DNA of 64,000 nucleotides from Rhodospirillaceae bacterium LM-1 (GTDB lineage Bacteria; Pseudomonadota; Alphaproteobacteria; Rhodospirillales; WMHbin7). The notes under the pieces are model-generated. The model searched no databases, was not told where the DNA came from, and was given only the letters and a program-made list of their open reading frames with translations. The DNA lies in contig CACUVI010000027.1 in assembly GCA_902725215.1 (NCBI GenBank), positions 1 to 64,000 on the forward strand, written 5' to 3'. The position numbers and the translations under genes were made by a program. Shown here in pieces: positions 16,842-27,022 of this stretch (position 1 is its first letter; the number at the start of each line of letters is the position of its first letter).

Positions 16842-17681
16842 TCAGGCGTCGAATCCCGCCATTACCTCGGGCAGGCCGCAGAAATGCAGGAAGAAGGCAT
16901 TGGCGTAAAGTTCTTTCAGGCAGGCATCGAACACCAATTTTTGCAGCGCCTGGGCGGTGGCTTCCTGGCCGGGTGCTAGCAGATGGGCAAACAGGTTCTG
17001 GTGCAAGAATCGGTAATGATGCTCGATCTGGTCCGATAGAATCAGGTTGAAGCGATAATCCAGCCACTGGGCCAAGCCACGGCGTACCACTGCCAGCGAC
17101 AAGGGTCCCCATTCGTAATTGGTCGCCTTGCCCTCCACATCTTCGTAGGCGTCGTAGACATGGCGAAACAGACCGGCGTGAAAGGCGGGCGAGGCCACCA
17201 TCACGCCCGTATGCATGACCTGATCCGCGGTGGCGGGCAGGCCCCTTGCCCGATAGAAACTTTCCGGCGTTGGGCAATCGAGGAATCTGGCGCCCATGGC
17301 ATGCCAGGATTGGTACATGCGTTCCAGTACGTCGTGATAGACCGTGGGGTTGGGGGCGGCATAGGCATCGACCCCGCCTACAAGCTCTTCCGGCACGCCT
17401 GCAAACACCGAAGGGGCGTCGGGGCGGATCAGGATGTCCGTGTCCACCCAACATATCTGGCGGTAGCGCGACAGTTCGGGCCGCTCCAGGATCAGGCATT
17501 TCTGCCAAGCGGGCGAGCGGGCCGCGGCGCGGGGGCTTTCATCCAAGGGGGTCTCGAAGACCACTAGGTCGAAGCCGTGACGGTCGCAATAGGCCTTCCA
17601 GCCCGGCTCAGCCTTCTGGTGAAAAAGGCGGATGTAATCCTCGCCCAGGGCGATGGTGACAAGGGCCCTTTCGACCGTCAT
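16842..17681 (-). CDS. glycosyltransferase-like protein with DxD motif
   Basis: A 279-residue soluble protein with GT-A fold traits: an N-terminal LVTIALGEDY strand, KCLILERPELSRYRQICWVDTD with the nucleotide-sugar DTD motif near residue 85, and a later NAFFLHFCGLPE with a histidine typical of GT34/GT8-like enzymes. The donor and acceptor are unknown. It is convergent with the nitroreductase gene and divergent from gyrA across about 220 bases that hold a GC-rich hairpin and no gene. Confidence 0.65.
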   Translation of the reverse strand: MTVERALVTIALGEDYIRLFHQKAEPGWKAYCDRHGFDLVVFETPLDESPRAAARSPAWQKCLILERPELSRYRQICWVDTDILIRPDAPSVFAGVPEELVGGVDAYAAPNPTVYHDVLERMYQSWHAMGARFLDCPTPESFYRARGLPATADQVMHTGVMVASPAFHAGLFRHVYDAYEDVEGKATNYEWGPLSLAVVRRGLAQWLDYRFNLILSDQIEHHYRFLHQNLFAHLLAPGQEATAQALQKLVFDACLKELYANAFFLHFCGLPEVMAGFDA

Positions 17682-17900
17682 GGCTTTATCCGCAAATCCA
17701 TTTCAAGGCGACTGTATCGCCTCTTTAGGCTTCGAAACAGCCCCGATTCCGCCCCCCCGGCGGCTTTTGGCCGCCGAGGGCAAAAATCACTGTGAAAATA
17801 CATATAAATACAATGGGTTGCTTGGCATGAAAGGATACTGGATTTTGCCCTGGAAAGGGGCTATGCCTCTGTTTCGTTTTGGAGTGATTAAGGTAACCTT

Positions 17901-20651
17901 GTGACCGCAACACCACCCGTATCGCCAGGCCACGATATCGCGCCCGTCACCATCGAAGAGGAGATGAAGCGCTCCTATCTCGACTACGCCATGAGCGTGA
18001 TCGTGTCCCGAGCGCTGCCCGATGTGCGTGACGGCCTGAAGCCGGTGCATCGGCGCATTCTGTATGCGATGAACGAAAGCGGCTACGAGTGGAACAAGCC
18101 GTTCCGCAAGTCGGCCCGCATCGTCGGCGACGTCATGGGCAAATATCACCCGCATGGCGACAGCGCCATTTACGACGCCATGGTGCGCATGGCGCAGAAT
18201 TTCTCGATGCGTCTGCCCCTGATCGACGGGCAGGGCAACTTCGGCTCGATGGATGGCGATCCGCCCGCCGCCATGCGATACACCGAAGCGCGCCTGACCA
18301 AGGCGGCGCACAGCCTGATCGACGATATCGGCAAGGAAACCGTCGATTTTCAGTCGAACTACGACGACACGGTGGAAGAACCCATGGTTCTTCCAGCACG
18401 CTTTCCCAATCTGTTGGTCAACGGCGCCGGCGGCATCGCGGTGGGTATGGCCACCAATATTCCGCCCCACAATCTGGGCGAGGTGATCGACGCTTGCTGC
18501 GCCTATATTGACGATCCCCAGATCACCATCGAGAAGGTGATGGAGATCGTGCTGGCTCCCGATTTCCCGACCGGCGGCATCATTCTGGGCCGCTCGGGCA
18601 TCCGTTCGGCCTTTACCACCGGAAGAGGTTCGGTGGTGGTGCGCGGCCGCGCCGAGATCGAGGAGATCAGGAAAGACCGTCAGGCCATCATCATCAGCGA
18701 GGTGCCCTATCAGGTCAATAAGGCGCGCATGCTGGAATTGATGGCCGAACTGGTGCGCGACAAGCGTATCGAAGGCATTTCAGACTTGCGTGACGAATCC
18801 GACCGCGACGGCATGCGCGTGGTGGTGGAGCTCAAGCGCGACGCCGTGCCCGACGTGGTGCTGAACCAGCTCTATAAATTCACGCCGCTGCAATCCAGCT
18901 TCGGCGTCAATATGCTGGCCCTGAACGGCGGCAAGCCCGTGCTGATGGGGCTGCTTGAGATTATCGCCGCCTTCGTGGCCTTCCGCGAAGAAGTGGTGAC
19001 AAGGCGCACCATTTACGAATTGGGCAAGGCCCGCGACCGCGCCCACACGTTGGTGGGCTTGGCGATCGCGGTGGCCAATCTTGACGCCATCATCAAACTG
19101 ATCCGCGAGGCGCCCGATCCCGCCACCGCGCGCGAGCGCCTGATGAGCCGCGATTGGGAAGCCTTCGACGTTGAACCGCTGGTCAAGCTGATCGACGAGC
19201 CGGATCGCAAGGTGGTGAACGGCTGCTACCGTTTGAGCGAAGCCCAGGCCAAGGCCATCCTCGATCTGCGCCTGCATCGCCTGACCGGGTTGGAACGCGA
19301 CAAGATCGCCGCTGAACTGACCGAGATCGGCGGCGAGATCGCCCATCATCTGGCGGTGCTGGGATCGCGCGACATGCTGTACGGCATTATCCGCGCCGAA
19401 CTGGTGGCGATGAAGGACGAGTTCGCGACCCCCAGGCGCACCGCCATCGAAGACCTGGAGTTCGAAGCCGACATCGAAGACCTGATCCAGCGCGAAGACA
19501 TGGTGGTGACGGTTACCGCTTCGGGCTATATCAAGCGCGTGCCGCTGGCCGCCTATCGGGCGCAAAGGCGGGGCGGCAAGGGCCGTTCGGCCATGAGCAT
19601 GCGTGAAGAAGACGTGCTTTCCCAGGTTTTCGTCGCCTCGACGCATGCGCCGATCCTGTTCTTCAGCTCAACCGGCATCGTCTATAAGCTCAAGGTCTAT
19701 CGCTTGCCTTTGGGCACGCCGCAGGCCAAGGGCAAGGCCATGGTCAATCTTCTGCCTTTGAAGGGCGGCGAGGTCATTTCGACCGTATTGCCGCTGTCGG
19801 AGGACGAAGAATCGATGGCGCATCTGCATGTCATGTTCGCCACCGCCTCGGGCGGCGTTCGGCGCAACGAGCTGGCCGATTTCCTGGATGTGCGCGCCAA
19901 CGGCAAGATCGCCATGAAACTGGACGAAGGCGACCGCCTGATCGGCGTCTCTCCCTGCACGCCAGACGCCAATGTGTTGTTGGCGGCGCATTCCGGCAAA
20001 TGCATCCGTTTCCCGGTGGATGACGTGCGCGTCTTCAAAGGCCGCGATTCCACTGGCGTGCGCGGCATTTCGTTGGCCGATGGCGACCATGTGATTTCGA
20101 TGTCGATCCTGAAACATGTCGATTTCGACACGCCCGCCCGCGACGCCTATCTGAAAATCAGCAAGCGCTTGCGCGGCGAGGGCGCTGACGAAGGGGCGGA
20201 GAGTGAGAGCGGCGACAATGCTTTGTTGGCTCCCGAGGTCATGACCCGCATGGCCCAGGACGAAGAGTTCATCCTGACCGTCACCGAGAACGGTTTCGGC
20301 AAGCGCAGCTCGGCCTACGAATATCGCGTCGCCGGGCGCGGCGGATTGGGCATCGCCAATATCGACTGCTCGGAACGCAACGGCCAAGTGGTGGCCTCGT
20401 TCCCTGTCGATGCCAAGGACCATCTGTTGCTGGTGACCGATGGCGGCACCATCATTCGCCTGCCGGTGGAAGGCATTCGCATTGCCGGACGCGTGACCCA
20501 GGGCGTTACCCTGATCAAGGTTTCAGAAGGTGAGAAAGTGGTGTCGGTATCGCGCCTGCCCGCCGACGAAACCGAAGGCTCGGACGAGGATCTGGGTGAC
20601 GACCTGACTTCCGCAAGCGAACCTGCCCAGACGGAGAGCGGCGATGATTGA
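17901..20651 (+). CDS. gyrA: DNA gyrase subunit A
   Basis: The 916-residue cleavage-rejoining subunit of gyrase. The catalytic tyrosine is Y127 in [10 protein letters not shown]. The quinolone region reads [13 protein letters not shown] with Ser and Asp at the positions usually mutated in resistance, so it is wild type there. The GyrA box QRRGGKG is present near 555, followed by a six-bladed C-terminal domain with an acidic insertion ([12 protein letters not shown]) and an acidic tail. The start is GTG at 17901, after AAGGT. It overlaps coaD by eight bases. Confidence 0.98.
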   Translation: MTATPPVSPGHDIAPVTIEEEMKRSYLDYAMSVIVSRALPDVRDGLKPVHRRILYAMNESGYEWNKPFRKSARIVGDVMGKYHPHGDSAIYDAMVRMAQNFSMRLPLIDGQGNFGSMDGDPPAAMRYTEARLTKAAHSLIDDIGKETVDFQSNYDDTVEEPMVLPARFPNLLVNGAGGIAVGMATNIPPHNLGEVIDACCAYIDDPQITIEKVMEIVLAPDFPTGGIILGRSGIRSAFTTGRGSVVVRGRAEIEEIRKDRQAIIISEVPYQVNKARMLELMAELVRDKRIEGISDLRDESDRDGMRVVVELKRDAVPDVVLNQLYKFTPLQSSFGVNMLALNGGKPVLMGLLEIIAAFVAFREEVVTRRTIYELGKARDRAHTLVGLAIAVANLDAIIKLIREAPDPATARERLMSRDWEAFDVEPLVKLIDEPDRKVVNGCYRLSEAQAKAILDLRLHRLTGLERDKIAAELTEIGGEIAHHLAVLGSRDMLYGIIRAELVAMKDEFATPRRTAIEDLEFEADIEDLIQREDMVVTVTASGYIKRVPLAAYRAQRRGGKGRSAMSMREEDVLSQVFVASTHAPILFFSSTGIVYKLKVYRLPLGTPQAKGKAMVNLLPLKGGEVISTVLPLSEDEESMAHLHVMFATASGGVRRNELADFLDVRANGKIAMKLDEGDRLIGVSPCTPDANVLLAAHSGKCIRFPVDDVRVFKGRDSTGVRGISLADGDHVISMSILKHVDFDTPARDAYLKISKRLRGEGADEGAESESGDNALLAPEVMTRMAQDEEFILTVTENGFGKRSSAYEYRVAGRGGLGIANIDCSERNGQVVASFPVDAKDHLLLVTDGGTIIRLPVEGIRIAGRVTQGVTLIKVSEGEKVVSVSRLPADETEGSDEDLGDDLTSASEPAQTESGDD

Positions 20652-21159
20652 GCGTATTGGGGTTTATCCCGGCACCTTCGATCCGGTCACCAATGGACAC
20701 ATGGACATCATTTTGCGCGCCACCAAGATTCTGGATCGCTTGATTGTCGCCGTGGCGGTGAATGCGGGCAAAGGGCCATTGTTCAACGTCGAAGAGCGTT
20801 CGCAACTGATTGCCCAGGAAGTGGCTTCCTTGAAAAATACCAATGGCGTGAAGATCGAGGTAAGGCCCTTCGACAATCTTCTGATGCATTTCGCCAAGCA
20901 GGTGGGCGCCACCATGATCGTGCGCGGGCTGCGCGCCGTTTCCGATTTCGAGTACGAATTCCAGATGGCGGGGATGAATGCCCGGCTGGATTCTGAAATG
21001 GAAACCGTGTTCTTGATGGCCAGCGACCGTTGCCAGTTCATTTCGTCGCGCTTCGTGAAGGAAATCGGCCGCCTAGGCGGCGATATTGCGCCCTTCGTGT
21101 CGCCCAACGTCAAAGAGAAGTTGATCGAACGATTCAAGAAAACACAGGAGAGAGGCTGA
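20644..21159 (+). CDS. coaD: phosphopantetheine adenylyltransferase
   Basis: Transfers AMP to 4'-phosphopantetheine, the fourth step of coenzyme A synthesis. The 171-residue product has the nucleotidyl-transferase start [26 protein letters not shown], and the C-terminal ISSRFVKEI motif, all diagnostic. It begins inside the end of gyrA, and its TGA overlaps the ATG of the first cyclophilin gene (TGATG), so gyrA, coaD and the cyclophilins form one transcription unit. Confidence 0.97.
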   Translation: MIERIGVYPGTFDPVTNGHMDIILRATKILDRLIVAVAVNAGKGPLFNVEERSQLIAQEVASLKNTNGVKIEVRPFDNLLMHFAKQVGATMIVRGLRAVSDFEYEFQMAGMNARLDSEMETVFLMASDRCQFISSRFVKEIGRLGGDIAPFVSPNVKEKLIERFKKTQERG

Positions 21160-21647
21160 TGACTGCCCCCAAGGACCCCGAGAATACGCTGCATCTCGAC
21201 TTGAAGGATGGCCGCGTTGTCATCGAGCTGCGTCCAGATTTGGCGCCCAAGCATGTGGCCCGCATCAAGGAACTGGTCCGCGCCAAGTTCTATGACGGCA
21301 TCGTTTTCCATCGCGTGATCGATGGTTTCATGGCTCAGACCGGCGATCCCACCGGCACGGGCATGGGCGGTTCCGGCCAGAATCTAAAGGCGGAATTCTC
21401 GCGCGAGAAGCATGTGCGCGGCACGTGTTCGATGGCCAGGGCGCAAAGCCCAGACAGCGCCGACTCGCAGTTTTTCATCTGTTTCGACGACGCCCGTTTC
21501 CTGGATGGCAAATACACCGTTTGGGGCCAAGTGGTGTCGGGCATGGAATTCGTTGATAAGATCAAGAAGGGCGACGACGACGACAACGGTGCGGTGAACG
21601 ATCCGGACAGCATCGTCGCCATGTCGCTTGCCGCCGACGCCGCTTGA
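21159..21647 (+). CDS. cytoplasmic cyclophilin-type peptidyl-prolyl isomerase
   Basis: A 162-residue cyclophilin that speeds cis-trans change at proline bonds. Catalytic and binding residues are in FHRVIDGFMAQTGDP (the Arg), DSQFFICF and FLDGKYTVWGQV. There is no signal peptide, so it acts in the cytoplasm. The ATG at 21159 after AGGAGAGAGG is preferred to an upstream frame start inside coaD. The next gene is a close paralogue with a signal peptide. Confidence 0.95.
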   Translation: MTAPKDPENTLHLDLKDGRVVIELRPDLAPKHVARIKELVRAKFYDGIVFHRVIDGFMAQTGDPTGTGMGGSGQNLKAEFSREKHVRGTCSMARAQSPDSADSQFFICFDDARFLDGKYTVWGQVVSGMEFVDKIKKGDDDDNGAVNDPDSIVAMSLAADAA

Positions 21648-21665
21648 TTCGGGGAGATGTCACTC

Positions 21666-22211
21666 ATGTCCATGCGTAAACTGATTGCCGTCTTCGCCTT
21701 CCTTGGGTTGCTGATGGCGCGTCCCGCCCTGGCGCTTGATCCTGAGAACACCTTGCTGCTTGATCTGAAGGACGGGCGGGTGGTGATCGAACTGCGCCCC
21801 GATCTGGCTCCCGGCACGGTGGCCCGCTTCAAGGAACTGGTGCGCAGCAAATTCTATGATGGACTTACCTTCCACCGCGTCATCGCGGGTTTCATGGCCC
21901 AGGGCGGCGACCCCAATGGCGACGGCTCGGGTGGAACGGGCAGAAAGCTGAAGGCGGAGTTCTCGGCCGAAAAACATGTGCGCGGCACGGTTTCGATGGC
22001 CAGAGCTGACGATATCGATTCCGCGGACGCGCAATTTTTCATCTGTTTTGCCACTTCGCCCTTCTTGGACAATAAATACACCATCTTCGGGCGCGTGGTC
22101 GAAGGCATGGAATTCGTGGACATGATCAAGAAGGGTAGCCGCAACGCCAATGGCGCCGTCAGCAGTCCGGACAAGATTCTGAAAATCCGCGTTGCAGCCG
22201 ACGTAAAATAA
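21666..22211 (+). CDS. periplasmic cyclophilin-type peptidyl-prolyl isomerase
   Basis: A 181-residue exported cyclophilin: signal peptide 1-24 (LMARPALALD), then a domain nearly parallel to the preceding gene product, with the shared DLKDGRVVIELRPDLAP, FHRVIAGFMAQGGDP and AQFFICF. It should assist folding in the periplasm. The ATG at 21666 stands nine bases after GGGGAG and is preferred to 21657. It is the last protein gene of the gyrA unit; tRNA-Lys follows 25 bases later. Confidence 0.93.
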   Translation: MSMRKLIAVFAFLGLLMARPALALDPENTLLLDLKDGRVVIELRPDLAPGTVARFKELVRSKFYDGLTFHRVIAGFMAQGGDPNGDGSGGTGRKLKAEFSAEKHVRGTVSMARADDIDSADAQFFICFATSPFLDNKYTIFGRVVEGMEFVDMIKKGSRNANGAVSSPDKILKIRVAADVK

Positions 22212-22236
22212 AGGCATAAGGCCACACGACAGTTTA

Positions 22237-22311
22237 GGGCGCGTAGCTCAGCGGTAGAGCATCTGACTTTTAATCAGAGGGTCGCGGGTTCGATCCCCGC
22301 CGCGCTCACCA
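22237..22311 (+). tRNA. tRNA-Lys (anticodon UUU)
   Basis: A 75-base cloverleaf with the CCA end encoded. The acceptor GGGCGCG pairs with CGCGCTC; the D arm is GCTCAGCGGTAGAGC; the anticodon loop CTTTTAA holds TTT at 22269-22271; the T arm is GCGGGTTCGATCCCCGC. A strong terminator follows. Confidence 0.98.
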
Positions 22312-22317
22312 AGAAAC

Positions 22318-22350
22318 ACCCGTCAAGTCAATGACTTGGCGGGTTTTTTT
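22318..22350 (+). terminator. Rho-independent terminator after tRNA-Lys
   Basis: ACCCGTCAAGTCA pairs with TGACTTGGCGGGT and runs into seven T. It ends the tRNA transcript and probably the gyrA unit. Confidence 0.9.
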
Positions 22351-22398
22351 GTCGTCTGGGTAGCCCCAGCTGCATGTCCAAGCCCCTAGCGGCACGCG

Positions 22399-23547
22399 CT
22401 AGCCCTTTACCTGTGCGGGCTGGATGAGGCGTTTGATGATGAAGCCGGTTGCAAGTCCGGCGGCTGCCAGGGCGGCGCCGAGCAGGGGACGATGGATCAG
22501 CCAAGCTGCTGCGATAACGGTCAGGGTCAGCGGGGTGGCGATCATGAAGGCCACGCCAAGGCTGGCGGCATTGACCAGGCTTTCCAGGAAGGGCAGGAGA
22601 CTTGCCAGCCAGGCCAGCGGACTCGACATGAGTGCCAAGCCGAACAGCATCATGAAAAATCCGGCGGCGCGCAGAATCCAGGTGAGAACTGCCTCATCCG
22701 TTTTGGCGCGTTCGATCATCGCTTCCGCCCCAAGGGTTCCGGGGGAAACCATATTGATGATCCGCTCCCTCTCGCCCTTGAAACCCGCCAGGGTTGAGCC
22801 GCGTTGCTGGGCGATGACGCTGATGGTCTGAACAGGCACGCTATGAAACGCAACGCGCAAATCGCCGATTTGAGGTTGATCGGGTGTCTTGCCGCGAAAA
22901 AGATATTCTCCCTCCCAGCGAAAACCGCGCGGCAGCTTGCCATCTTCCGCCTCTACGGCCAAAAGTTCGAAATCAGAAAGCTGCTCGATCTGACTTTGAT
23001 CCAGGGCAAAGCCGCCAAGCCTAGCGTTCTTCACATCAAAAACCTTGCCTTGATAGGGCATGGCGGGGTTCGCATGCTCTTGCCGTCGTTCGAAGGAACT
23101 GGAATCGATTGGTTCGTCGGACCATTCCTTAACGTAGCTATAGGTCGTGGTCTCTGTTTCGCCGCCCCCCAGCTTCTTCTCGGTTCTAGTTTCTCTATTC
23201 TCGCGCCATTGGAACATTTCGACGCGACGTTCAAGGCGAAGGGCGTCGGTGGCCGTGACGTGGAAAACCGGATCGACCAAGTTAGACGCAACATCGACCA
23301 ACCCGGAAAGATGAATAAGCCGCCCCTCATTGGCGGGATCGACCGTCTCGGCGGAGACTGAGATGATCTGCTTGGATGCGGCGTCGAGAGCTATGATCGC
23401 GTCAACAGCGCGGCCTTCGTTCCAGTAAAGCAAGACAAAGCTGGCAAGGAACAGGAATAAGCCGACAAACGCACCGGCTATTGAGTTGCCGAAACGTCCA
23501 AGCCAGCTTGTGTGGGTCACTTTGGTAAATGTGTCTTCGCTTTGCAC
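22399..23547 (-). CDS. TMEM43-family membrane protein
   Basis: About 382 residues. Like TMEM43/LUMA it has one N-terminal helix followed by WNEGRAV, a large soluble domain of about 260 residues with an ERRQEHANP stretch, and three or four C-terminal helices (TWILRAAGFFMMLFGLALM onwards). Human TMEM43 sits in the inner nuclear membrane and ER; bacterial members are unstudied envelope proteins. The start is uncertain: GTG at 23547 after GAGG fits, TTG at 23568 is possible, and there is no in-frame ATG nearby. No partner gene is adjacent. Confidence 0.8.
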   Translation of the reverse strand: MQSEDTFTKVTHTSWLGRFGNSIAGAFVGLFLFLASFVLLYWNEGRAVDAIIALDAASKQIISVSAETVDPANEGRLIHLSGLVDVASNLVDPVFHVTATDALRLERRVEMFQWRENRETRTEKKLGGGETETTTYSYVKEWSDEPIDSSSFERRQEHANPAMPYQGKVFDVKNARLGGFALDQSQIEQLSDFELLAVEAEDGKLPRGFRWEGEYLFRGKTPDQPQIGDLRVAFHSVPVQTISVIAQQRGSTLAGFKGERERIINMVSPGTLGAEAMIERAKTDEAVLTWILRAAGFFMMLFGLALMSSPLAWLASLLPFLESLVNAASLGVAFMIATPLTLTVIAAAWLIHRPLLGAALAAAGLATGFIIKRLIQPAQVKG

Positions 23548-23791
23548 AATATTGCCTCGCGCGCTCAATTGGGCAACCAGCCTAGCGCAGTCTGCAAGAA
23601 AACGCAGTCACTTCAGTCGCCAATCCGCTCTAGATATCTATCTTATCGCATAATCACTATGTGTAATCTGTGAGTGAGGGGCGTTTGCAACCTCTCACAA
23701 GTCAACATAAATTTTAGGAAATTGCCGGGGGGCTTCCGGCGGCGCTTATAATGGCAATCGGCATTCGGATGTTTCGACCCGGGAGGGGCAT

Positions 23792-24730
23792 ATGCATATT
23801 TACTGCATGGACAGCTACCGGCATTCCCATGGCTTGCGTTCCGATACGAAGCTTATCGAGCGGCGCATCCGCTGGGTGATGGGGCTGACCATAACGACCA
23901 TGGTCGCCGAGATCGCGGCCGGATGGGTCTTTGGCTCGTTGGCCCTGCTGGCCGACGGCTGGCATATGGCTAGCCATGGATTGGCCATGTTCATTGCCTT
24001 GTTCGCCTACGCCTTTGCCAGACGGCACAAGGACGATCCGAGATTCACCTTCGGTATGGGAAAGGTGGATGCCCTGGGGGGATTCGCCAGCGCCATCTTT
24101 CTTGGGATGGTCGCCATGTTCATGGTGTGGGAAGCCATAAGCCGCTTGCTCAATCCCATGCCCATCGCCTATGTCGAGGCGCTGGCGGTCGCCGCCATCG
24201 GCTTAGCGGTCAATCTGGTCAGCGTTTTGATCCTGGATCCTCCGGGTTCCCATGATCACGGGCATGGCGAGCATCACAGCATGCGCGCCACCTATCTGCA
24301 TGTGCTGGCCGACTTGCTGACGTCGATCGGGGCCATTCTGGCCTTGGCAGCAGGCATGTTTCTGTCATGGGATTGGCTTGATCCCGTGGTGGGCATGGCG
24401 AGCGCCTTGATGATTTTCATTTGGGCGCGCGGCCTGATAAAGAGCACAAGCGGCGTTTTGTTGGACGAAATCGCCGATCCCGCCTTGATCGAGGATATCC
24501 GCCAGCGGATCGAGACGGATGCCGACAACCGCATTGCCGACCTGCATCTTTGGTCGTTCGAGCCGGGCCGGCTGGCCGTGATCTTGTCGGTGGTGACACA
24601 TTTTCCGCGCCCTCCCGAACATTACAAAGCCTTGCTGATTTCTGTTCCCGGGCTTGATCATGTGACCATCGAAGTCCTGGCCCATGAGGGAAAGTCGTGC
24701 CTGGATATCCCGGATCCAGACCGCCCCTGA
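23792..24730 (+). CDS. dmeF: CDF cation-efflux transporter (DmeF-like)
   Basis: A 312-residue inner-membrane antiporter of the cation diffusion facilitator family. Six helices with ALLADGWHMASHGLAMF in the second carry the metal-site residues, and HVLADLLTSIGAILAL in the fifth gives the paired H/D site. A short His-rich loop HDHGHGEHH precedes the fifth helix, and a C-terminal cytoplasmic domain follows. The HMASHG variant and the N-terminal HSHGL suggest the DmeF branch (Co2+/Ni2+ export), but Zn2+ cannot be excluded. No dmeR-like repressor is adjacent. Confidence 0.82.
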   Translation: MHIYCMDSYRHSHGLRSDTKLIERRIRWVMGLTITTMVAEIAAGWVFGSLALLADGWHMASHGLAMFIALFAYAFARRHKDDPRFTFGMGKVDALGGFASAIFLGMVAMFMVWEAISRLLNPMPIAYVEALAVAAIGLAVNLVSVLILDPPGSHDHGHGEHHSMRATYLHVLADLLTSIGAILALAAGMFLSWDWLDPVVGMASALMIFIWARGLIKSTSGVLLDEIADPALIEDIRQRIETDADNRIADLHLWSFEPGRLAVILSVVTHFPRPPEHYKALLISVPGLDHVTIEVLAHEGKSCLDIPDPDRP

Positions 24731-24842
24731 CGCTTTTGGCCCACAATTTCAAAAGACTGTCATGCTTGATGCGGGGTTGACTTGCCCGTCCGCTCGCCCG
24801 CAAAATCGCCCCTGGAGAGTAGGTTTCACCCTGGGGGGATCA

Positions 24843-25946
24843 ATGTCTGTTTCACATTTGCGGTCGTTCGCGATCCTGGCTTCGCTGCTGGCGTCCTTTG
24901 CCAATGCAAAAGCGGAAGAGCCGGTGCTCAATGTCTACAACTGGTCGGACTATGTCGCCAAGGATACGCTTGAGCGTTTCACCAAGGAGACCGGCATCAA
25001 GGTCAAGTACGACGTCTATGATTCCAACGAGGTCCTCGACACCAAGTTGATGACCGGCAAGTCGGGTTACGACCTCGTCTTTCCATCGGCGACGCCTTTC
25101 TTTGCTCAGCAGGTCAAGGCGGGGGCCTATCTGAAGCTGGACAAGAAGAAGCTGCCCAACGCCGTCGGTCTGGACAAGATGGTGATGGCCAATTTGACCC
25201 GCTCGGACCCCGGCAACGAATACGGCCTACCCTACATGATGGCGGCCACCGGCATTGGCTACAATGTCGAGAAGGTGAAAAGCCTGCTGCCCGATTCGCC
25301 CATCGGCTCGTGGAAGATGTTGTTCCAGCCCGCCGTTCTCGAAAAGCTGAAATCCTGCGGCGTTTCGCTTCTCGATACGCCGACCGAAGTCATTCCGGCG
25401 ATGCTGGCCTATCAAAAACGCAATCCGGTTTCCGAGAACCCCGAGGACCTGGACGCGGCGGTGGCTGAACTGATCTCGCTGCGAAAATACTACAAATACA
25501 TCCACAGCTCGAAATACATCAACGATCTGGCCAACGGCGAAATCTGCGTCGCCTTGGGTTATGCGGGCGATCTGGTGCAGGCCAGGGCGCGTGGCAAGGA
25601 AGGCAAGAAGAAACAGGAGATCGCCATCTTCATCCCAAAAGAGGGCGCCGAGGTGAATATCGACGTGATGGCCATTCCCAAGGACGCCAAGCATCCCGAG
25701 AATGCGCACCGCTTCATCGACTTTTTGCTGCGCCCCGACGTGATCGCCGACATCACCAATGAAACCGGCTACGCCAATGCGGTTCTTGCTTCCTCCAAGT
25801 TCATCGCGCCTGAAATCAAGTCGGACCCGGTGATCTATCCGCCCGCGGAATCGCAAGCCAAGCTGTTTACCATGCCGGTGGCGAGCAAGGATTACGAACG
25901 CAGCCGGGCCAGGGCCTGGACCAAGTTTCGAACCGCCAAGAAGTGA
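24843..25946 (+). CDS. potF: polyamine ABC transporter substrate-binding protein
   Basis: A 367-residue periplasmic binding protein for putrescine or spermidine. Signal peptide 1-25 (SFANAKAEE), then LNVYNWSDYVAKDTLERF, the typical PotD/PotF opening, with SGYDLVFPSATPFFAQQ and GEICVALGYAGDLVQA, which line the ligand cleft in this family. The ATG at 24843 follows a GGGGGG site; the longer frame from 24684 overlaps the CDF gene and is rejected. It is the first gene of potFGHI; all joints are four-base overlaps. Confidence 0.93.
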   Translation: MSVSHLRSFAILASLLASFANAKAEEPVLNVYNWSDYVAKDTLERFTKETGIKVKYDVYDSNEVLDTKLMTGKSGYDLVFPSATPFFAQQVKAGAYLKLDKKKLPNAVGLDKMVMANLTRSDPGNEYGLPYMMAATGIGYNVEKVKSLLPDSPIGSWKMLFQPAVLEKLKSCGVSLLDTPTEVIPAMLAYQKRNPVSENPEDLDAAVAELISLRKYYKYIHSSKYINDLANGEICVALGYAGDLVQARARGKEGKKKQEIAIFIPKEGAEVNIDVMAIPKDAKHPENAHRFIDFLLRPDVIADITNETGYANAVLASSKFIAPEIKSDPVIYPPAESQAKLFTMPVASKDYERSRARAWTKFRTAKK

Positions 25947-27022
25947 CCGCCCCGGTCATCCGCATCCAGGGCGTATCTAAGGCCTATGGCGGCCTGACGG
26001 CTCTGTCTGCCATCGATCTCGATATCGAGGCGGGCGAATTTTTCTCGTTGCTTGGCCCGTCGGGCTGCGGCAAGACGACGTTGCTTCGCCTGTTGGCGGG
26101 ATTCGTCGAGGCCGATGGCGGGCAGATCGACATCGCCGGGCGGAACATGCTGGGCGTGGCGCCTTACGACCGTCCGGTCAATATGATGTTCCAGTCCTAC
26201 GCCCTGTTTCCGCATATGACGGTGGCAGAGAACGTGGCGTTCGGTCCCAGACAGCAGGGCGTCGATCCGCGCGAAGTGCGCAGGCGGACGGGAGAAATGC
26301 TGGCTTTGGTGGGCATGGAGCGGTTGGCTTCCAGGAAGCCGCATCAGCTTTCGGGCGGCGAGCGCCAACGCGCCGCCTTGGCTCGATGCTTGGCCCGCAG
26401 GCCGGTGGTGGTGCTGCTCGACGAACCGATGGCGGCGCTGGACAAGCGATTGCGCGAACAAACGCGCTTCGAACTGATGGAAATTCAAAAGCGCGTGGGC
26501 ACGACATTCGTGATGGTGACCCATGATCAGGAAGAGGCGATGTCGGTGTCGACGCGCATCGCCGTGATGGAGGCGGGGCATATTCTTCAAGTGGGCCGCC
26601 CGCGCGAAATCTATGAATTTCCCAACAGCCGAGCCGTGGCCGAATTCGTCGGCACAGCCAATCTGTTTGAAGGCGTCGTTATCGGCAGGTCGCCGTCGGG
26701 CGTGCTGCTGCGTTCCGAGGCGGAAGGGGTCGATCTGACCGTGCCGGGAGATTTTCAACCCGGAACCAGATTGGCCGCGATGGTGCGCCCAGAGAAAATT
26801 TCCATCGGTCAGGGAGCGCAACCCGGCGACAATCTGCTGGCGGGGCAGGTTCAGGAAATCGCCTATCTAGGCGGGGCGTCGGAATACAGGGTGCGGCTTG
26901 CTTCGAACAAAGTGGTCATCGTCATGGCGGCCAACCTGCGTCACGCCGTCTCGGCTCCCGTCGCCCTGGGCGATACAGTGAGTTTGTCTTGGCATCCCAC
27001 CGACGGCGTGGCCTTGCCATGA
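25943..27022 (+). CDS. potG: polyamine ABC transporter ATP-binding protein
   Basis: A 359-residue ATPase of the PotA/PotG group. Walker A GPSGCGKTTLL, Q-loop MMFQSYALFPHMTV, signature LSGGERQRAALARCL, Walker B VVLLDEP and the switch His in VTHDQEEAM are all intact. A C-terminal TOBE domain (about 270-359) follows. The start is GTG at 25943, overlapping the potF stop (GTGA). It powers uptake through PotH and PotI. Confidence 0.95.
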   Translation: MTAPVIRIQGVSKAYGGLTALSAIDLDIEAGEFFSLLGPSGCGKTTLLRLLAGFVEADGGQIDIAGRNMLGVAPYDRPVNMMFQSYALFPHMTVAENVAFGPRQQGVDPREVRRRTGEMLALVGMERLASRKPHQLSGGERQRAALARCLARRPVVVLLDEPMAALDKRLREQTRFELMEIQKRVGTTFVMVTHDQEEAMSVSTRIAVMEAGHILQVGRPREIYEFPNSRAVAEFVGTANLFEGVVIGRSPSGVLLRSEAEGVDLTVPGDFQPGTRLAAMVRPEKISIGQGAQPGDNLLAGQVQEIAYLGGASEYRVRLASNKVVIVMAANLRHAVSAPVALGDTVSLSWHPTDGVALP

